DNA from: Nicoliella lavandulae
GTDB taxonomy: Bacteria > Bacillota > Bacilli > Lactobacillales > Lactobacillaceae
Reading direction: 5' to 3'
Length of the DNA stretch: 64,000 nt
Assembly (NCBI RefSeq): GCF_037546185.1
Contig: NZ_JAWMWH010000001.1
Coordinates: forward strand, 868,001-932,000
Part shown: in pieces, positions 26,339 through 35,026 of the stretch
Layout of the letters: every line of letters begins with the position of its first letter
How positions within the stretch are numbered: position 1 is the first letter of the stretch
Position numbers and translations under genes: made by a program
Notes under the pieces: generated by a model
Seen by the model: only the letters and a program-made list of their open reading frames with translations
What the model was told of the DNA's origin: nothing
Database searches by the model: none

Positions 26339-27754
26339 ATGAGTACTGGAAAAATTATCCAAGTAATCGGACCAGTTATTGACGTTGAATTCCCTGCGGA
26401 TGTTAAATTACCTGATATCAATACCGCTCTTAAAGTTAAGAGAGGCGATGATACTAAGGATTTAGTTACCGAAGTTATGTTGGAATTAGGTAACGGTATT
26501 GTTCGGACCATTGCCATGGACGGAACCGATGGTTTACGTCGTGGAATGGATGTTGAAAATACTGAAGCACCTATTTCAGTTCCAGTTGGTGACGATACCT
26601 TAGGACGGGTATTTAACGTTCTCGGTGATCCAATCGATAACGGCCCTGAATTCGGACCAGACGCTGAACGCTGGCCAATTCATAGAAACGCCCCAGCATA
26701 CGACGAATTAAGTACTTCAACTGAAGTGCTTGAAACCGGAATTAAGGTTATCGACTTATTAGCACCATACATTCGTGGTGGTAAGGTCGGACTATTCGGT
26801 GGTGCCGGTGTTGGTAAGACTGTTTTAATTCAAGAATTAATCCATAATATTGCTCAAGGACACAACGGAATTTCCGTGTTTACCGGTGTTGGTGAACGGA
26901 CTCGTGAAGGAAATGATATGTACTTCGAAATGAAGGGTTCCGGTGTTCTTAAGCAAACTGCCATGGTGTATGGACAAATGAACGAGCCACCTGGTGCACG
27001 GATGCGTGTTGCCTTGACTGGTTTGACCATTGCTGAATACTTCCGTGATGCTAAGGGTACTGATGTGCTATTGTTCATCGATAACATCTTCAGATTTACT
27101 CAAGCCGGAATGGAAGTTTCAGCCTTGTTAGGTCGGATTCCATCAGCCGTTGGTTACCAACCAACGTTAGCTACTGAAATGGGTCAATTACAAGAACGGA
27201 TCACATCAACTAAGAAGGGTGCCATTACATCCATCCAAGCTGTTTATGTTCCTGCCGATGATTATACCGACCCTGCTCCAGCAACTACTTTCGCTCACTT
27301 GGATGCAACGACCAACTTGACACGTTCATTAACTCAACAAGGGATTTACCCAGCCGTTGATCCATTGGCATCAACTTCAACTGCCTTAGACCCTGCTATT
27401 ATTGGTCAAAAGCATTATGAAGTTGCTAATGAAGTTCAACAAGTACTTCAAAGATATCGTGAACTACAAGACATTATCTCTATTTTAGGGATGGATGAAT
27501 TGTCAGATGAAGAAAAGACGATCGTTAACCGTGCTCGTCGGATTCAATTCTTCTTATCACAAAGCTTTAGTGTTGCTGAACAATTTACTGGTTTACCTGG
27601 TAAATATGTCCCAGTTGAAAAGACCGTTGATAGTTTCAAGGCTATCTTAGATGGTAAGTATGATGACGTCCCAGAAGATGCCTTCAGAAACTGTGGTCCA
27701 ATCGAAGACGTTGAAGAAAACGCTAAAAAGATGAAGGCAAACGCTAACAACTAA
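26339..27754 (+). CDS. atpD: ATP synthase subunit beta (F1, catalytic)
   Basis: A 471-residue catalytic subunit with P-loop GGAGVGKT at residues 154-161, the catalytic glutamate in TGVGERTREGND, Walker B DVLLFIDNIFRF and the signature PAVDPLASTS. Length and motifs are normal. GGGAGGA precedes the ATG. Confidence 0.98.
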   Translation: MSTGKIIQVIGPVIDVEFPADVKLPDINTALKVKRGDDTKDLVTEVMLELGNGIVRTIAMDGTDGLRRGMDVENTEAPISVPVGDDTLGRVFNVLGDPIDNGPEFGPDAERWPIHRNAPAYDELSTSTEVLETGIKVIDLLAPYIRGGKVGLFGGAGVGKTVLIQELIHNIAQGHNGISVFTGVGERTREGNDMYFEMKGSGVLKQTAMVYGQMNEPPGARMRVALTGLTIAEYFRDAKGTDVLLFIDNIFRFTQAGMEVSALLGRIPSAVGYQPTLATEMGQLQERITSTKKGAITSIQAVYVPADDYTDPAPATTFAHLDATTNLTRSLTQQGIYPAVDPLASTSTALDPAIIGQKHYEVANEVQQVLQRYRELQDIISILGMDELSDEEKTIVNRARRIQFFLSQSFSVAEQFTGLPGKYVPVEKTVDSFKAILDGKYDDVPEDAFRNCGPIEDVEENAKKMKANANN

Positions 27755-27766
27755 GGAGGGTTCTAA

Positions 27767-28189
27767 TTGGCTGATAATTCAGTATTAACCGTTAGTATCG
27801 TTACTCCTGACGGAATGGTTTATCAAAATGACCAAGCCCAACTAGTAATTGTTAAAACTAAAACTGGTGAACTTGGGATTATGCATGATCACCTTCCAGT
27901 TATCGCTTCATTAGAAGTTGATGAAGCTAGAGTTAAATACGATAATGGTAAAGAAGATGAAATTGCCGTTAATGGTGGTTTTGTTGAATTCTCCAATAAC
28001 GTTTTAACCATTATTGCCGATAGTGCTGAAAAGCGCGGCGATATTGATGTTGAACGTGCTGAACGTGCACGTGAGCGAGCTCAACAAAAGATCCAAGAAG
28101 CACAACAAAAGCATGATAGTGACGAAATTACTCGTGGCCAAATTGCTTTACAACGTGCCGTTAACCGGATTCACGTTGCTCGTCATTAA
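27767..28189 (+). CDS. atpC: ATP synthase subunit epsilon (F1)
   Basis: A 140-residue rotor subunit with an N-terminal beta barrel (VSIVTPDGMVY, GELGIMHDHLPVIASL) and a C-terminal helical hairpin that can brake ATP hydrolysis. The TTG at 27767 follows AAGGAGGG. It ends the operon at a strong terminator. Confidence 0.96.
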   Translation: MADNSVLTVSIVTPDGMVYQNDQAQLVIVKTKTGELGIMHDHLPVIASLEVDEARVKYDNGKEDEIAVNGGFVEFSNNVLTIIADSAEKRGDIDVERAERARERAQQKIQEAQQKHDSDEITRGQIALQRAVNRIHVARH

Positions 28190-28199
28190 TAAACTTATT

Positions 28200-28242
28200 A
28201 AAAGAGATTGTAAAAGTTATAACTTTTGCAGTCTCTTTTTTT
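28200..28242 (+). terminator. terminator of the atp operon
   Basis: Stem AAAGAGATTGTAAAAGTT / AACTTTTGCAGTCTCTTT followed by T residues. Confidence 0.9.
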
Positions 28243-28316
28243 GCTATGTTACAATTATCGAATATGAAGGAATTTTAGTAAAATTTGTGATATAGTTATG
28301 TAATAAGGAAGGTTAA

Positions 28317-28556
28317 ATGATGCATTCAAGTTGGATTGTTTCACTAATGACCATTATTAGTCATTTGTTTTTTATCTCAGTTGCTTTTTGGTGGATTCAA
28401 GATCTCCACATTGAGCGGTACATTCGAATGCATGAACCGCAAGCAAAGGTAATGATTGTAATGTTATCAGTAGTATTTGGGTTTATCTGTAGCTCATTTT
28501 TTATTGACATCATTAATGCAATTATTAACCTGTCTTCCCTATCTAAATCACTATAG
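28317..28556 (+). CDS. DUF1146 family small membrane protein
   Basis: A 79-residue protein with two membrane helices (about residues 8-26 and 42-64) separated by a charged loop. Members of DUF1146 (YwzB-like) regularly lie between atpC and murA in bacilli and lactobacilli, and this one does too. Function unknown. AAGGAAGG precedes tandem ATG codons at 28317 and 28320. The murA start lies 13 bases after the stop, so the two are co-transcribed. Confidence 0.85.
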   Translation: MMHSSWIVSLMTIISHLFFISVAFWWIQDLHIERYIRMHEPQAKVMIVMLSVVFGFICSSFFIDIINAIINLSSLSKSL

Positions 28557-28569
28557 GAGGTTTGTTGTT

Positions 28570-29883
28570 TTGGATAAGATTGTTGTACAGGGTGGCAATC
28601 GGTTAGTTGGCGAAGTACATATTGAGGGCGCGAAAAACGCAGTTTTACCTCTATTAGCTGCTTCGATTTTAGCTAGCAAAGATGAAGTAACCCTAGATAA
28701 CGTTCCATTACTTTCGGACGTTTATACTATGAACGAAGTACTTCGTTTCTTAAACATTAAAATTAACTTTAATAAAAGTAAAAATCAAATCACTTTAGAC
28801 GCGACTAAGGATATTTCCTCAGAAGCACCGTTTGAATACGTTTCTAAGATGCGGGCATCAATTGTGGTAATGGGGCCATTATTGGCTCGATTAGGGCATG
28901 CTAAAATTGCGATGCCTGGTGGTTGTGCCATTGGTTCACGGCCAATTGATCTCCATTTAAAGGGATTTGAAAAATTAGGTGCCCGGATTGAACAACATGA
29001 TGGATATGTTGAAGCGTTTGCTGAAGATGGCCTAGTGGGTGATAGTATCTATCTAGACTTTCCTAGTGTAGGGGCAACGCAAAATATCATGATGGCAGCT
29101 ACATTAGCCAAGGGTAAGACGGTCATTCATAATGTGGCACGCGAACCAGAAATCGTTGATTTAGCGGTCCTATTGAACTTAATGGGAGCTAAGGTAAGTG
29201 GTGCTGGCACTGAAACCATTAAGATTACTGGAGTTGAATCCCTTCACGGAACTCAACATACAGTTGTTCAAGACCGGATTGAAGCTGGTACCTTCATGGT
29301 AGCTGCAGCAGCCACTAATGGTGACTTATTGATTAAGGATGCGATTGCAGAACACAATAAACCATTGATTGCTAAAATGCGCGAAATGGGCGTTAAGGTT
29401 ATCGAACACGATAATGGCATTGAAGTGATCGGGACTGATTATTTAAAACCAACTGATGTTAAAACGTTGCCTTATCCAGGCTTTCCAACTGATATGCAGC
29501 CTCAAATGACTGTATTACAGTTACTAGCCCATGGGACGAGTACGATGACTGAAACTGTGTTTGAAAATCGGTTCATGCACTTGGATGAATTACGCCGGAT
29601 GAATGCCCACTTTACTATTAATGGGCGGACAGTAGTAATGGAAGGCCCCACTGACTTTAATGGGGCTGAAGTGGCTGCAACTGATTTAAGAGCCGGCGCT
29701 GCATTGGTGATCGCAGGACTAGTTGCGAAGGGAATTACAACGGTTGGGAATCTCCAATATTTAGACCGTGGTTATTATGATTTCCATAAGAAGTTAGCTG
29801 CCCTTGGTGCTCAAATCAAGCGGATTAACGTTAGTGAAGACGGTAAGATCGTATTACCACAAGGGTCTAAGCAACCTAAATAA
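28570..29883 (+). CDS. murA: UDP-N-acetylglucosamine 1-carboxyvinyltransferase
   Basis: First committed step of peptidoglycan synthesis: transfers enolpyruvate from PEP to UDP-GlcNAc. The 437-residue protein has the fosfomycin-target cysteine C119 in MPGGCAIGSRP, and the conserved GAKNAVLPLLAASI near the start. The TTG at 28570 is chosen because AGGAGG at 28555-28560 is nine bases upstream; an upstream in-frame start at 28477 would overlap the previous gene. The product feeds the MurT/GatD and Ddl steps encoded elsewhere in this window. Confidence 0.96.
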   Translation: MDKIVVQGGNRLVGEVHIEGAKNAVLPLLAASILASKDEVTLDNVPLLSDVYTMNEVLRFLNIKINFNKSKNQITLDATKDISSEAPFEYVSKMRASIVVMGPLLARLGHAKIAMPGGCAIGSRPIDLHLKGFEKLGARIEQHDGYVEAFAEDGLVGDSIYLDFPSVGATQNIMMAATLAKGKTVIHNVAREPEIVDLAVLLNLMGAKVSGAGTETIKITGVESLHGTQHTVVQDRIEAGTFMVAAAATNGDLLIKDAIAEHNKPLIAKMREMGVKVIEHDNGIEVIGTDYLKPTDVKTLPYPGFPTDMQPQMTVLQLLAHGTSTMTETVFENRFMHLDELRRMNAHFTINGRTVVMEGPTDFNGAEVAATDLRAGAALVIAGLVAKGITTVGNLQYLDRGYYDFHKKLAALGAQIKRINVSEDGKIVLPQGSKQPK

Positions 29884-29895
29884 GTATAATTGATT

Positions 29896-29925
29896 AGAAA
29901 GGAGTTCATTCGAACTCCTTTCTTT
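29896..29925 (+). terminator. terminator after murA
   Basis: Perfect 12-bp stem AGAAAGGAGTTC / GAACTCCTTTCT with loop ATTC, followed by TTTAT. The T run is short. Confidence 0.75.
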
Positions 29926-30000
29926 ATATGTCAAGATATATAAATTATGCTATAATTAATTAGTTGTATTAATAGTTTTTTTTCAGGAGGAAATTGCAAG

Positions 30001-31008
30001 ATGGCAAAAGACATCGGCATTGATTTAGGTACTGCCAACGTATTAATCTACGTAGCAGGTAAAGGAATTGTTTTAAACGAACCCTCAGTTGTGGCTGTGG
30101 ATGTAAAAACAGAAAAAGTATTATCAGTAGGTAGTGAAGCTTATCGGATGGTGGGACGGACACCTAGCAATATTCGGGCCATCAGACCATTGAAAGATGG
30201 AGTTATTTCTGATTTTGATGTCACTGAAAAAATGCTTTCATATTTTATTAATAAGTTGAACGTTAAGGGCTTTATGTCCAAGCCTAAGATTATGATTTGT
30301 GCACCAACTAACATTACTAACATTGAACGTAAGGCAATTATTCAAGCTGCTGAAAAGTCCGGCGGTGGTAAGGTTTATCTTGAAGAAGAACCTAAGGTTG
30401 CTGCAATTGGTGCTGGAATGGATATTTTCCAACCCCGTGGAAACATGGTTATTGACATGGGTGGTGGAACCAGTGATATCGCCGTAATTTCATTAGGTGA
30501 TATTGTAGCAAGTAATTCAATTCGAGTTGCTGGTGACAAGATGAATAATATGATTGTTAACTACATTAAGGATAAGCATGGTCTAATTATTGGTGATCAT
30601 ACTGCTGAACGGATCAAGATTGAAATTGGAACGGCAGTGAAAGATCCTGAATCAGAAGTACGGACTAAAGAAGTTCGTGGTCGGGATGCTTTAAGTGGAA
30701 TGCCACGTTCCATTACGATTAATAGTAATGAAATTTGTGATGCATTAGCAGATGCGGTTAGCACCATTGTTTCTGGTGCTAAGGATGTCTTAGAAGTAAT
30801 TCCACCAGAATTAGCTTCAGATATCGTAGATCGTGGAGTAATGCTTACTGGTGGTGGTGCATTATTACGGGGAATTGACCAAAGAATTTCAAGTGAACTT
30901 ACGGTCCCTGTTTTAATTTCTGAAAAGCCATTGGACAATGTTGCACAGGGTGCTGGTGCGCTATTGGAACACTTAAACAAAACTGAAGATAAGACTAAGA
31001 CCGAATAA
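30001..31008 (+). CDS. mbl: MreB-like actin homologue, Mbl subtype
   Basis: Bacterial actin that organises side-wall synthesis. The 335-residue protein has the actin phosphate loops (IGIDLGTANVLIYV, VIDMGGGTSDIAV) and the adenosine motif MLTGGGALLRG. Compared with the second homologue at 55180, its sequence (KDIGIDLGTANVLIYVAGKG, EKVLSVGSEA) is closer to Mbl than to MreB, and it lies after murA as mbl does in bacilli. AGGAGG precedes the ATG; TATAAT at 29951-29956 is a likely -10. It may be co-transcribed with yidD. Confidence 0.93.
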   Translation: MAKDIGIDLGTANVLIYVAGKGIVLNEPSVVAVDVKTEKVLSVGSEAYRMVGRTPSNIRAIRPLKDGVISDFDVTEKMLSYFINKLNVKGFMSKPKIMICAPTNITNIERKAIIQAAEKSGGGKVYLEEEPKVAAIGAGMDIFQPRGNMVIDMGGGTSDIAVISLGDIVASNSIRVAGDKMNNMIVNYIKDKHGLIIGDHTAERIKIEIGTAVKDPESEVRTKEVRGRDALSGMPRSITINSNEICDALADAVSTIVSGAKDVLEVIPPELASDIVDRGVMLTGGGALLRGIDQRISSELTVPVLISEKPLDNVAQGAGALLEHLNKTEDKTKTE

Positions 31009-31033
31009 TTAAGCCCAAAAAGCAGGTGATTTT

Positions 31034-31309
31034 TTGCGTTGGTTATTGATTCAATTAGTGCGGGGTTATCAAAAGGTAATTTCACCACTAACGCCACCAA
31101 GTTGTCGTTATTCACCAACTTGCTCTGATTATATGATTACTGCAATTAAAAAACACGGGGCAATCAAAGGCGTATTGATGGGTATCTGCCGGATTTTACG
31201 CTGTAATCCATTTATTCATGGTGGCTATGATCCAGTTCCTGATCATTTTACAGTTTTTAGGAATAAACGAGCGCAAGCAGAATATCGCCGCTCAATGAAT
31301 TTGAAGTAG
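31034..31309 (+). CDS. yidD: membrane protein insertion efficiency factor YidD
   Basis: A 91-residue amphipathic protein that assists YidC-dependent membrane insertion. The family pattern is complete: GYQKVISPLTPPSCRYSPTC, then SDY, then CRILRCNPF and GGYDPVP, with three conserved cysteines. The start is TTG at 31034 after GCAGGTGA. It follows mbl by 25 bases. Confidence 0.95.
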   Translation: MRWLLIQLVRGYQKVISPLTPPSCRYSPTCSDYMITAIKKHGAIKGVLMGICRILRCNPFIHGGYDPVPDHFTVFRNKRAQAEYRRSMNLK

Positions 31310-31340
31310 TCGATCTGGTTTCGACTACTTTTCTTTTTAG
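31304..31340 (+). terminator. terminator after yidD
   Basis: Stem AAGTAGTCGA / TCGACTACTT followed by TTCTTTTTAG; it overlaps the yidD stop. Confidence 0.82.
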
Positions 31341-31341
31341 A

Positions 31342-31455
31342 ATGAATGGTAAATTCCTAAAAACAGCAATTATGAGTAGTGGTGTTCAAGCTACCAAGTG
31401 GTATGATGGTGTTTCAAAATCTGATCGATGTGATCACCTAATGATTAGATATTAG
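31342..31455 (+). other. doubtful 37-codon ORF in the yidD-DUF2969 gap
   Basis: An ATG-TAG frame encodes a 37-residue peptide starting MNGKFLKTAIMSSGVQ with no recognisable ribosome site upstream. The 170-base gap contains no other feature I can support, apart from the GAGAGGA ribosome site for the next gene. Confidence 0.2.
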
Positions 31456-31512
31456 GGTACCGGTGTTAACGGAAGCAAATAAAATATAAATTTATATACG
31501 AGAGGATATAAA

Positions 31513-31734
31513 ATGAGTAAGAAAAAACAAAACATTGAAGTTAACCTAGATGAAAAAAAGGATTCACAAGGGCATCAAGTCCAAATTTTAAAAATTGGTT
31601 CTGATGTGATTGGTGAAATTAAGAGTCTTGAAGATCGGATTGAAGCTAATTTCCGTAACAAGAAGACTTTTAATGTAAAGTCCGTTGAAGAAGGAATTGA
31701 AAAATTAATTAGTGAATATCATTTACACAAGTAA
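31513..31734 (+). CDS. DUF2969 family small protein
   Basis: A 73-residue, highly charged soluble protein (KKKQNIEVNLDEKK at the start) of the DUF2969 family, found in Lactobacillales and commonly placed just before rodA, as here. Function unknown. GAGAGGA precedes the ATG and rodA begins 37 bases downstream. Confidence 0.85.
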   Translation: MSKKKQNIEVNLDEKKDSQGHQVQILKIGSDVIGEIKSLEDRIEANFRNKKTFNVKSVEEGIEKLISEYHLHK

Positions 31735-31771
31735 TATTTACATTTAATATCGAAATGGGGGCCTGATTTCA

Positions 31772-32977
31772 TTGGTTCAAAATAACGAAAGCGATAGTAA
31801 TGATCGCGACAATCGGATTGATTGGGGAATTATCTTTAGCGTAATGCTATTGGCAGTGATTGGAATTGCTTCGATCTATGTTGCGGTTTCCCATGATAAT
31901 AATTCAGCTAGTGTTGTTAGTAAGCTAGTGCCACAGATATTATGGTACGCAATTGGGGCCGTGGCCATTGTAGTTATTATGCAGTTCGATTCTGAACAGC
32001 TATGGCGATTAGCGCCATTAGCGTACTGGTTTGGAATTGCGTTGTTAGTCTTAGTGTTATTCTTTTATAGTCGAGCCTATGCTGCTCAAACTGGGGCTAA
32101 GAACTGGTTTGCGATTGGGCCGTTTACGTTTCAACCGTCTGAAGTGATGAAGCCAGCATACATTTTGATGCTGGCTAAGATTACGGTTCAGCATAACGAC
32201 CAGATGCCACATACGCCTAAAAATGATATCTTATTACTTTGGCAAATGATTTTATGGACATTGCCAATTGTGATTTTAATGAAGTTACAAAATGACTTTG
32301 GGACCATTTTAGTGTTCGTTGCAATCTTTGTCGGCTTCATGATTGTTTCTGAAATGAGTTGGAAGATTTTAGGGCCACTGTTTGGTGCAGGCGCATTGGT
32401 TGGTATCTTTACCTTATGGTTAGTTACTTCTACACCAGGACGTAATTTATTGACGCATTTAGGATTTCAACTTTATCAATTCCAACGGATTGATAGTTGG
32501 TTGAATCCTTCTGCTGATACTACTAACCAGGGGTATCAATTATGGCAAAGTATTAAAGCCGTTGGTTCTGGTGGAATTACTGGAACTGGATTCAATGTTT
32601 CGAAAGTTTACGTTCCAGTGCGTGAATCTGACATGATTTTCTCCGTAATTGGTGAAAACTTTGGTTTTATTGGTGGTTGTATTTTAATCTTTATCTACTT
32701 CCTCTTAATTTACCAAATGATTCACGTTACGTTTGAAACGCGAAACGTCTTTTATGCTTACATTTCCACTGGTGTAATCATGATGATTTTATTCCACGTA
32801 TTTGAAAATATTGGAATGAGCATTGGGTTACTACCATTAACTGGGATTCCGCTACCATTTATTAGTCAAGGGGGATCTTCGTTGATTGGAAATATGATGG
32901 GAATTGGTTTGATTATGTCGATGCAGTATCATAACCGTAGTTATATGTTCAGTCGTCGTTCAAAGAATTTTTCATAA
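31772..32977 (+). CDS. rodA: RodA/FtsW/SpoVE-family peptidoglycan glycosyltransferase
   Basis: A 401-residue polytopic SEDS protein with about ten membrane helices that polymerises glycan strands for cell elongation with a class B PBP. Conserved features include AKNWFAIGPFTFQPSE near the start of the catalytic cavity, the loop after QRIDSWLNP, and the C-terminal GLLPLTGIPLPFISQGGSS signature. The start is TTG at 31772, ten bases after GGGGG. It fits with Mbl just upstream and MreBCD elsewhere in the window. Confidence 0.94.
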   Translation: MVQNNESDSNDRDNRIDWGIIFSVMLLAVIGIASIYVAVSHDNNSASVVSKLVPQILWYAIGAVAIVVIMQFDSEQLWRLAPLAYWFGIALLVLVLFFYSRAYAAQTGAKNWFAIGPFTFQPSEVMKPAYILMLAKITVQHNDQMPHTPKNDILLLWQMILWTLPIVILMKLQNDFGTILVFVAIFVGFMIVSEMSWKILGPLFGAGALVGIFTLWLVTSTPGRNLLTHLGFQLYQFQRIDSWLNPSADTTNQGYQLWQSIKAVGSGGITGTGFNVSKVYVPVRESDMIFSVIGENFGFIGGCILIFIYFLLIYQMIHVTFETRNVFYAYISTGVIMMILFHVFENIGMSIGLLPLTGIPLPFISQGGSSLIGNMMGIGLIMSMQYHNRSYMFSRRSKNFS

Positions 32978-32983
32978 TCTGAT

Positions 32984-33012
32984 TTGACAATAAAATGATT
33001 AGTTTGTATACT
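32984..33012 (+). promoter_or_regulatory. promoter of the metNIQ leader
   Basis: TTGACA (32984-32989), exactly 17 bases, TATACT (33007-33012). Confidence 0.88.
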
Positions 33013-33018
33013 ATTAAT

Positions 33019-33273
33019 TATTAATTAAAGATGAGTAAATGATTAGTAAACACGTCAGAAAGCCTTCGGTTGATGTGAGAAGGTGTTACGGTCATTGAAG
33101 ATGGTCTGAAAACAGGTTATTGATGAGTTGTAAATCAATTAGTCAATAATGAGTAACGAACATTATATCGTTAAGTAAACTTACTTATTAAGGCTGTTAT
33201 CGTGAGGTAGCGGTAAATAAAAGGTGGTAACACGAAAACTCTTCGTCCTTTACTTGGGATGGAGAGTTTTTTA
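33019..33273 (+). promoter_or_regulatory. T-box riboswitch, methionine-specific
   Basis: Leader RNA that reads uncharged tRNA-Met and switches transcription of metNIQ. Stem I elements are visible: AGTA (33040-33043), the AGAAAG distal arm (33058-33063) and the specifier loop GAAG-ATG with specifier ATG at 33101-33103. The T-box core is GTGGTAACACG (33223-33233), whose variable U after UGG matches an A73 discriminator. The competing terminator is AAAACTCTTCGTCC / GGATGGAGAGTTTT (33235-33270) plus T residues. Confidence 0.9.
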
Positions 33274-33290
33274 TTTAGGAGGAATTTATT

Positions 33291-34325
33291 TTGATTAAGT
33301 TTAAAGATGTATCAAAAGTTTTCCAACTAAAGGATAGCCAACTAAAGGCAGTTAACGACGTCAATTTAACAATTGATGACGGTGATATCTTTGGAATTAT
33401 TGGTTATTCTGGAGCTGGGAAGAGTACGTTGGTTAGAATGTTAAACGGGTTGGAAACCCCTACGACTGGATCAGTTGAGATTAATGGTCACGACATTGCT
33501 AAATTACATGGTCGTGAATTACGTGATCAACAAAAGCAAATTGGGATGATTTTTCAACACTTTAATTTGCTATGGTCAAGAAGTATCATTGATAATGTAA
33601 TGCTACCATTAGAATTAGCGCATGTGGCAAAAGCGGAACGCGTTGAAAAAGCGAAGAAGTTAATTGATTTAGTTGGTTTAAAGGGTCGTGAAAACGACTA
33701 CCCATCAGAACTATCTGGTGGTCAAAAACAACGGGTCGGAATTGCACGGGCATTAGCGAATGATCCTAAAATCTTGATTTCTGATGAAGCAACGAGTGCT
33801 TTGGATCCCCAAACAACTGATGAAATTCTAGACCTATTAATTAAAATTAATAAAGAACTAGGCATTTCAATCGTGTTAATCACCCATGAAATGCACGCAA
33901 TTCGTAAAGTGGCTAAACACGTTGCGGTAATGCAAGATGGGGCAGTGGTTGAAGAAGGTAGCGTTAGTGATATCTTTAACCATCCTAAACAAGCAATTAC
34001 CAAGCGCTTCGTAAGTGAAGATGACGCTCATGATAGTAACGATACAATGATGGCATTAGATGAATTAGTTAACCGTTATCCAAACGGTTCCATCATTAAA
34101 TTGACGTTCAGTGGTGATCGTTCACAATCACCAGTAGTGTCACAAGTGGCTAAGCAACGACCAAATCTAGAAATTAATATTATTGAAGGTTCACTTCATC
34201 CAACCCAAAATGGAACCCTTGGAGTATTAGTAATTCAATTATTGGGTGATGAAAATGAACAAAAACTGGCAATGAAAGATTTTGCTGAATTAAAGGTAGA
34301 AACGGAGGTATTGAACCGTGGATAA
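33291..34325 (+). CDS. metN: methionine ABC transporter, ATP-binding subunit
   Basis: A 344-residue ATPase of the MetNIQ importer: Walker A GYSGAGKST, signature LSGGQKQR, Walker B ILISDEATSALD, and a C-terminal NIL domain (about residues 265-340) that senses cytosolic methionine and inhibits transport. The start is TTG at 33291 after AGGAGGA. It overlaps metI by 8 bp. Assignment to methionine is supported by the Met T-box in front of it. Confidence 0.95.
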   Translation: MIKFKDVSKVFQLKDSQLKAVNDVNLTIDDGDIFGIIGYSGAGKSTLVRMLNGLETPTTGSVEINGHDIAKLHGRELRDQQKQIGMIFQHFNLLWSRSIIDNVMLPLELAHVAKAERVEKAKKLIDLVGLKGRENDYPSELSGGQKQRVGIARALANDPKILISDEATSALDPQTTDEILDLLIKINKELGISIVLITHEMHAIRKVAKHVAVMQDGAVVEEGSVSDIFNHPKQAITKRFVSEDDAHDSNDTMMALDELVNRYPNGSIIKLTFSGDRSQSPVVSQVAKQRPNLEINIIEGSLHPTQNGTLGVLVIQLLGDENEQKLAMKDFAELKVETEVLNRG

Positions 34326-35010
34326 TCAAGGTTTAAGTTCATATTTTCAATTTCATAATGTCAATTGGCCTAATATGTGGTCAGCAACCTGGGAAACGGT
34401 TTGGATGACATTGGTATCCATGATTTTGGTGACCATCATCGGAATTGCATTAGGGTTAATTTTATTTGAAACTCGTAACAAACAAGGCTTTTGGTATCGA
34501 GTATTAAACTTAGTTGTTTCAGCGTTAGTTAATATTTTTAGATCAATTCCATATATTATTTTAATTGTGTTACTATTGCCAATTACTAAGAACATTGTGG
34601 GGACCATTATTGGACCCACTGCCGCAATCCCATCATTAGTGATTTCAGCAGCTCCATTTTACGCTCGGATGGTTGAATCTAACTTCCGTGAAATCGATAA
34701 CGGAGTGATTGAAGCTGTTAAGTCAATGGGAGCTACTAATTGGGAAATTATCTGGAAAGTTTTAATTCCAGAAAGCACCCCCGCATTGATTGCCGGTGCA
34801 ACAGTTACCACCATTTCATTGATTTCATACACAGCAATGGCTGGGGCAATCGGTGCCGGTGGATTGGGGAACCTCGCATATCTTGATGGATTCCAATCTA
34901 ACAACAACAGTATTACGTTAGTTGCGACTGTGATTATCTTGATCTTTGTGTTTGTTGTTCAATACATTGGTGATACATTTGTAAAACATACTGATAAACG
35001 TGGTCTATAA
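34318..35010 (+). CDS. metI: methionine ABC transporter, permease subunit
   Basis: A 230-residue inner-membrane permease with five or six helices and the EAA loop EAVKSMGATNWEIIWKVLIP that docks on MetN. The start is GTG at 34318, overlapping the metN end, with ACGGAGGT upstream. It forms the translocation pore of the importer. Confidence 0.95.
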   Translation: MDNQGLSSYFQFHNVNWPNMWSATWETVWMTLVSMILVTIIGIALGLILFETRNKQGFWYRVLNLVVSALVNIFRSIPYIILIVLLLPITKNIVGTIIGPTAAIPSLVISAAPFYARMVESNFREIDNGVIEAVKSMGATNWEIIWKVLIPESTPALIAGATVTTISLISYTAMAGAIGAGGLGNLAYLDGFQSNNNSITLVATVIILIFVFVVQYIGDTFVKHTDKRGL

Positions 35011-35026
35011 TTAAGGAGGTTCAAAA

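Noticed and set aside
28477..28569. 31-residue N-terminal extension of murA
   Set aside because: It overlaps the DUF1146 gene and ignores the AGGAGG site placed for TTG 28570.
30597..31118. 173-codon minus-strand ORF opposite mbl
   Set aside because: It is antisense to a clearly coding gene, without a ribosome site or recognisable protein features.
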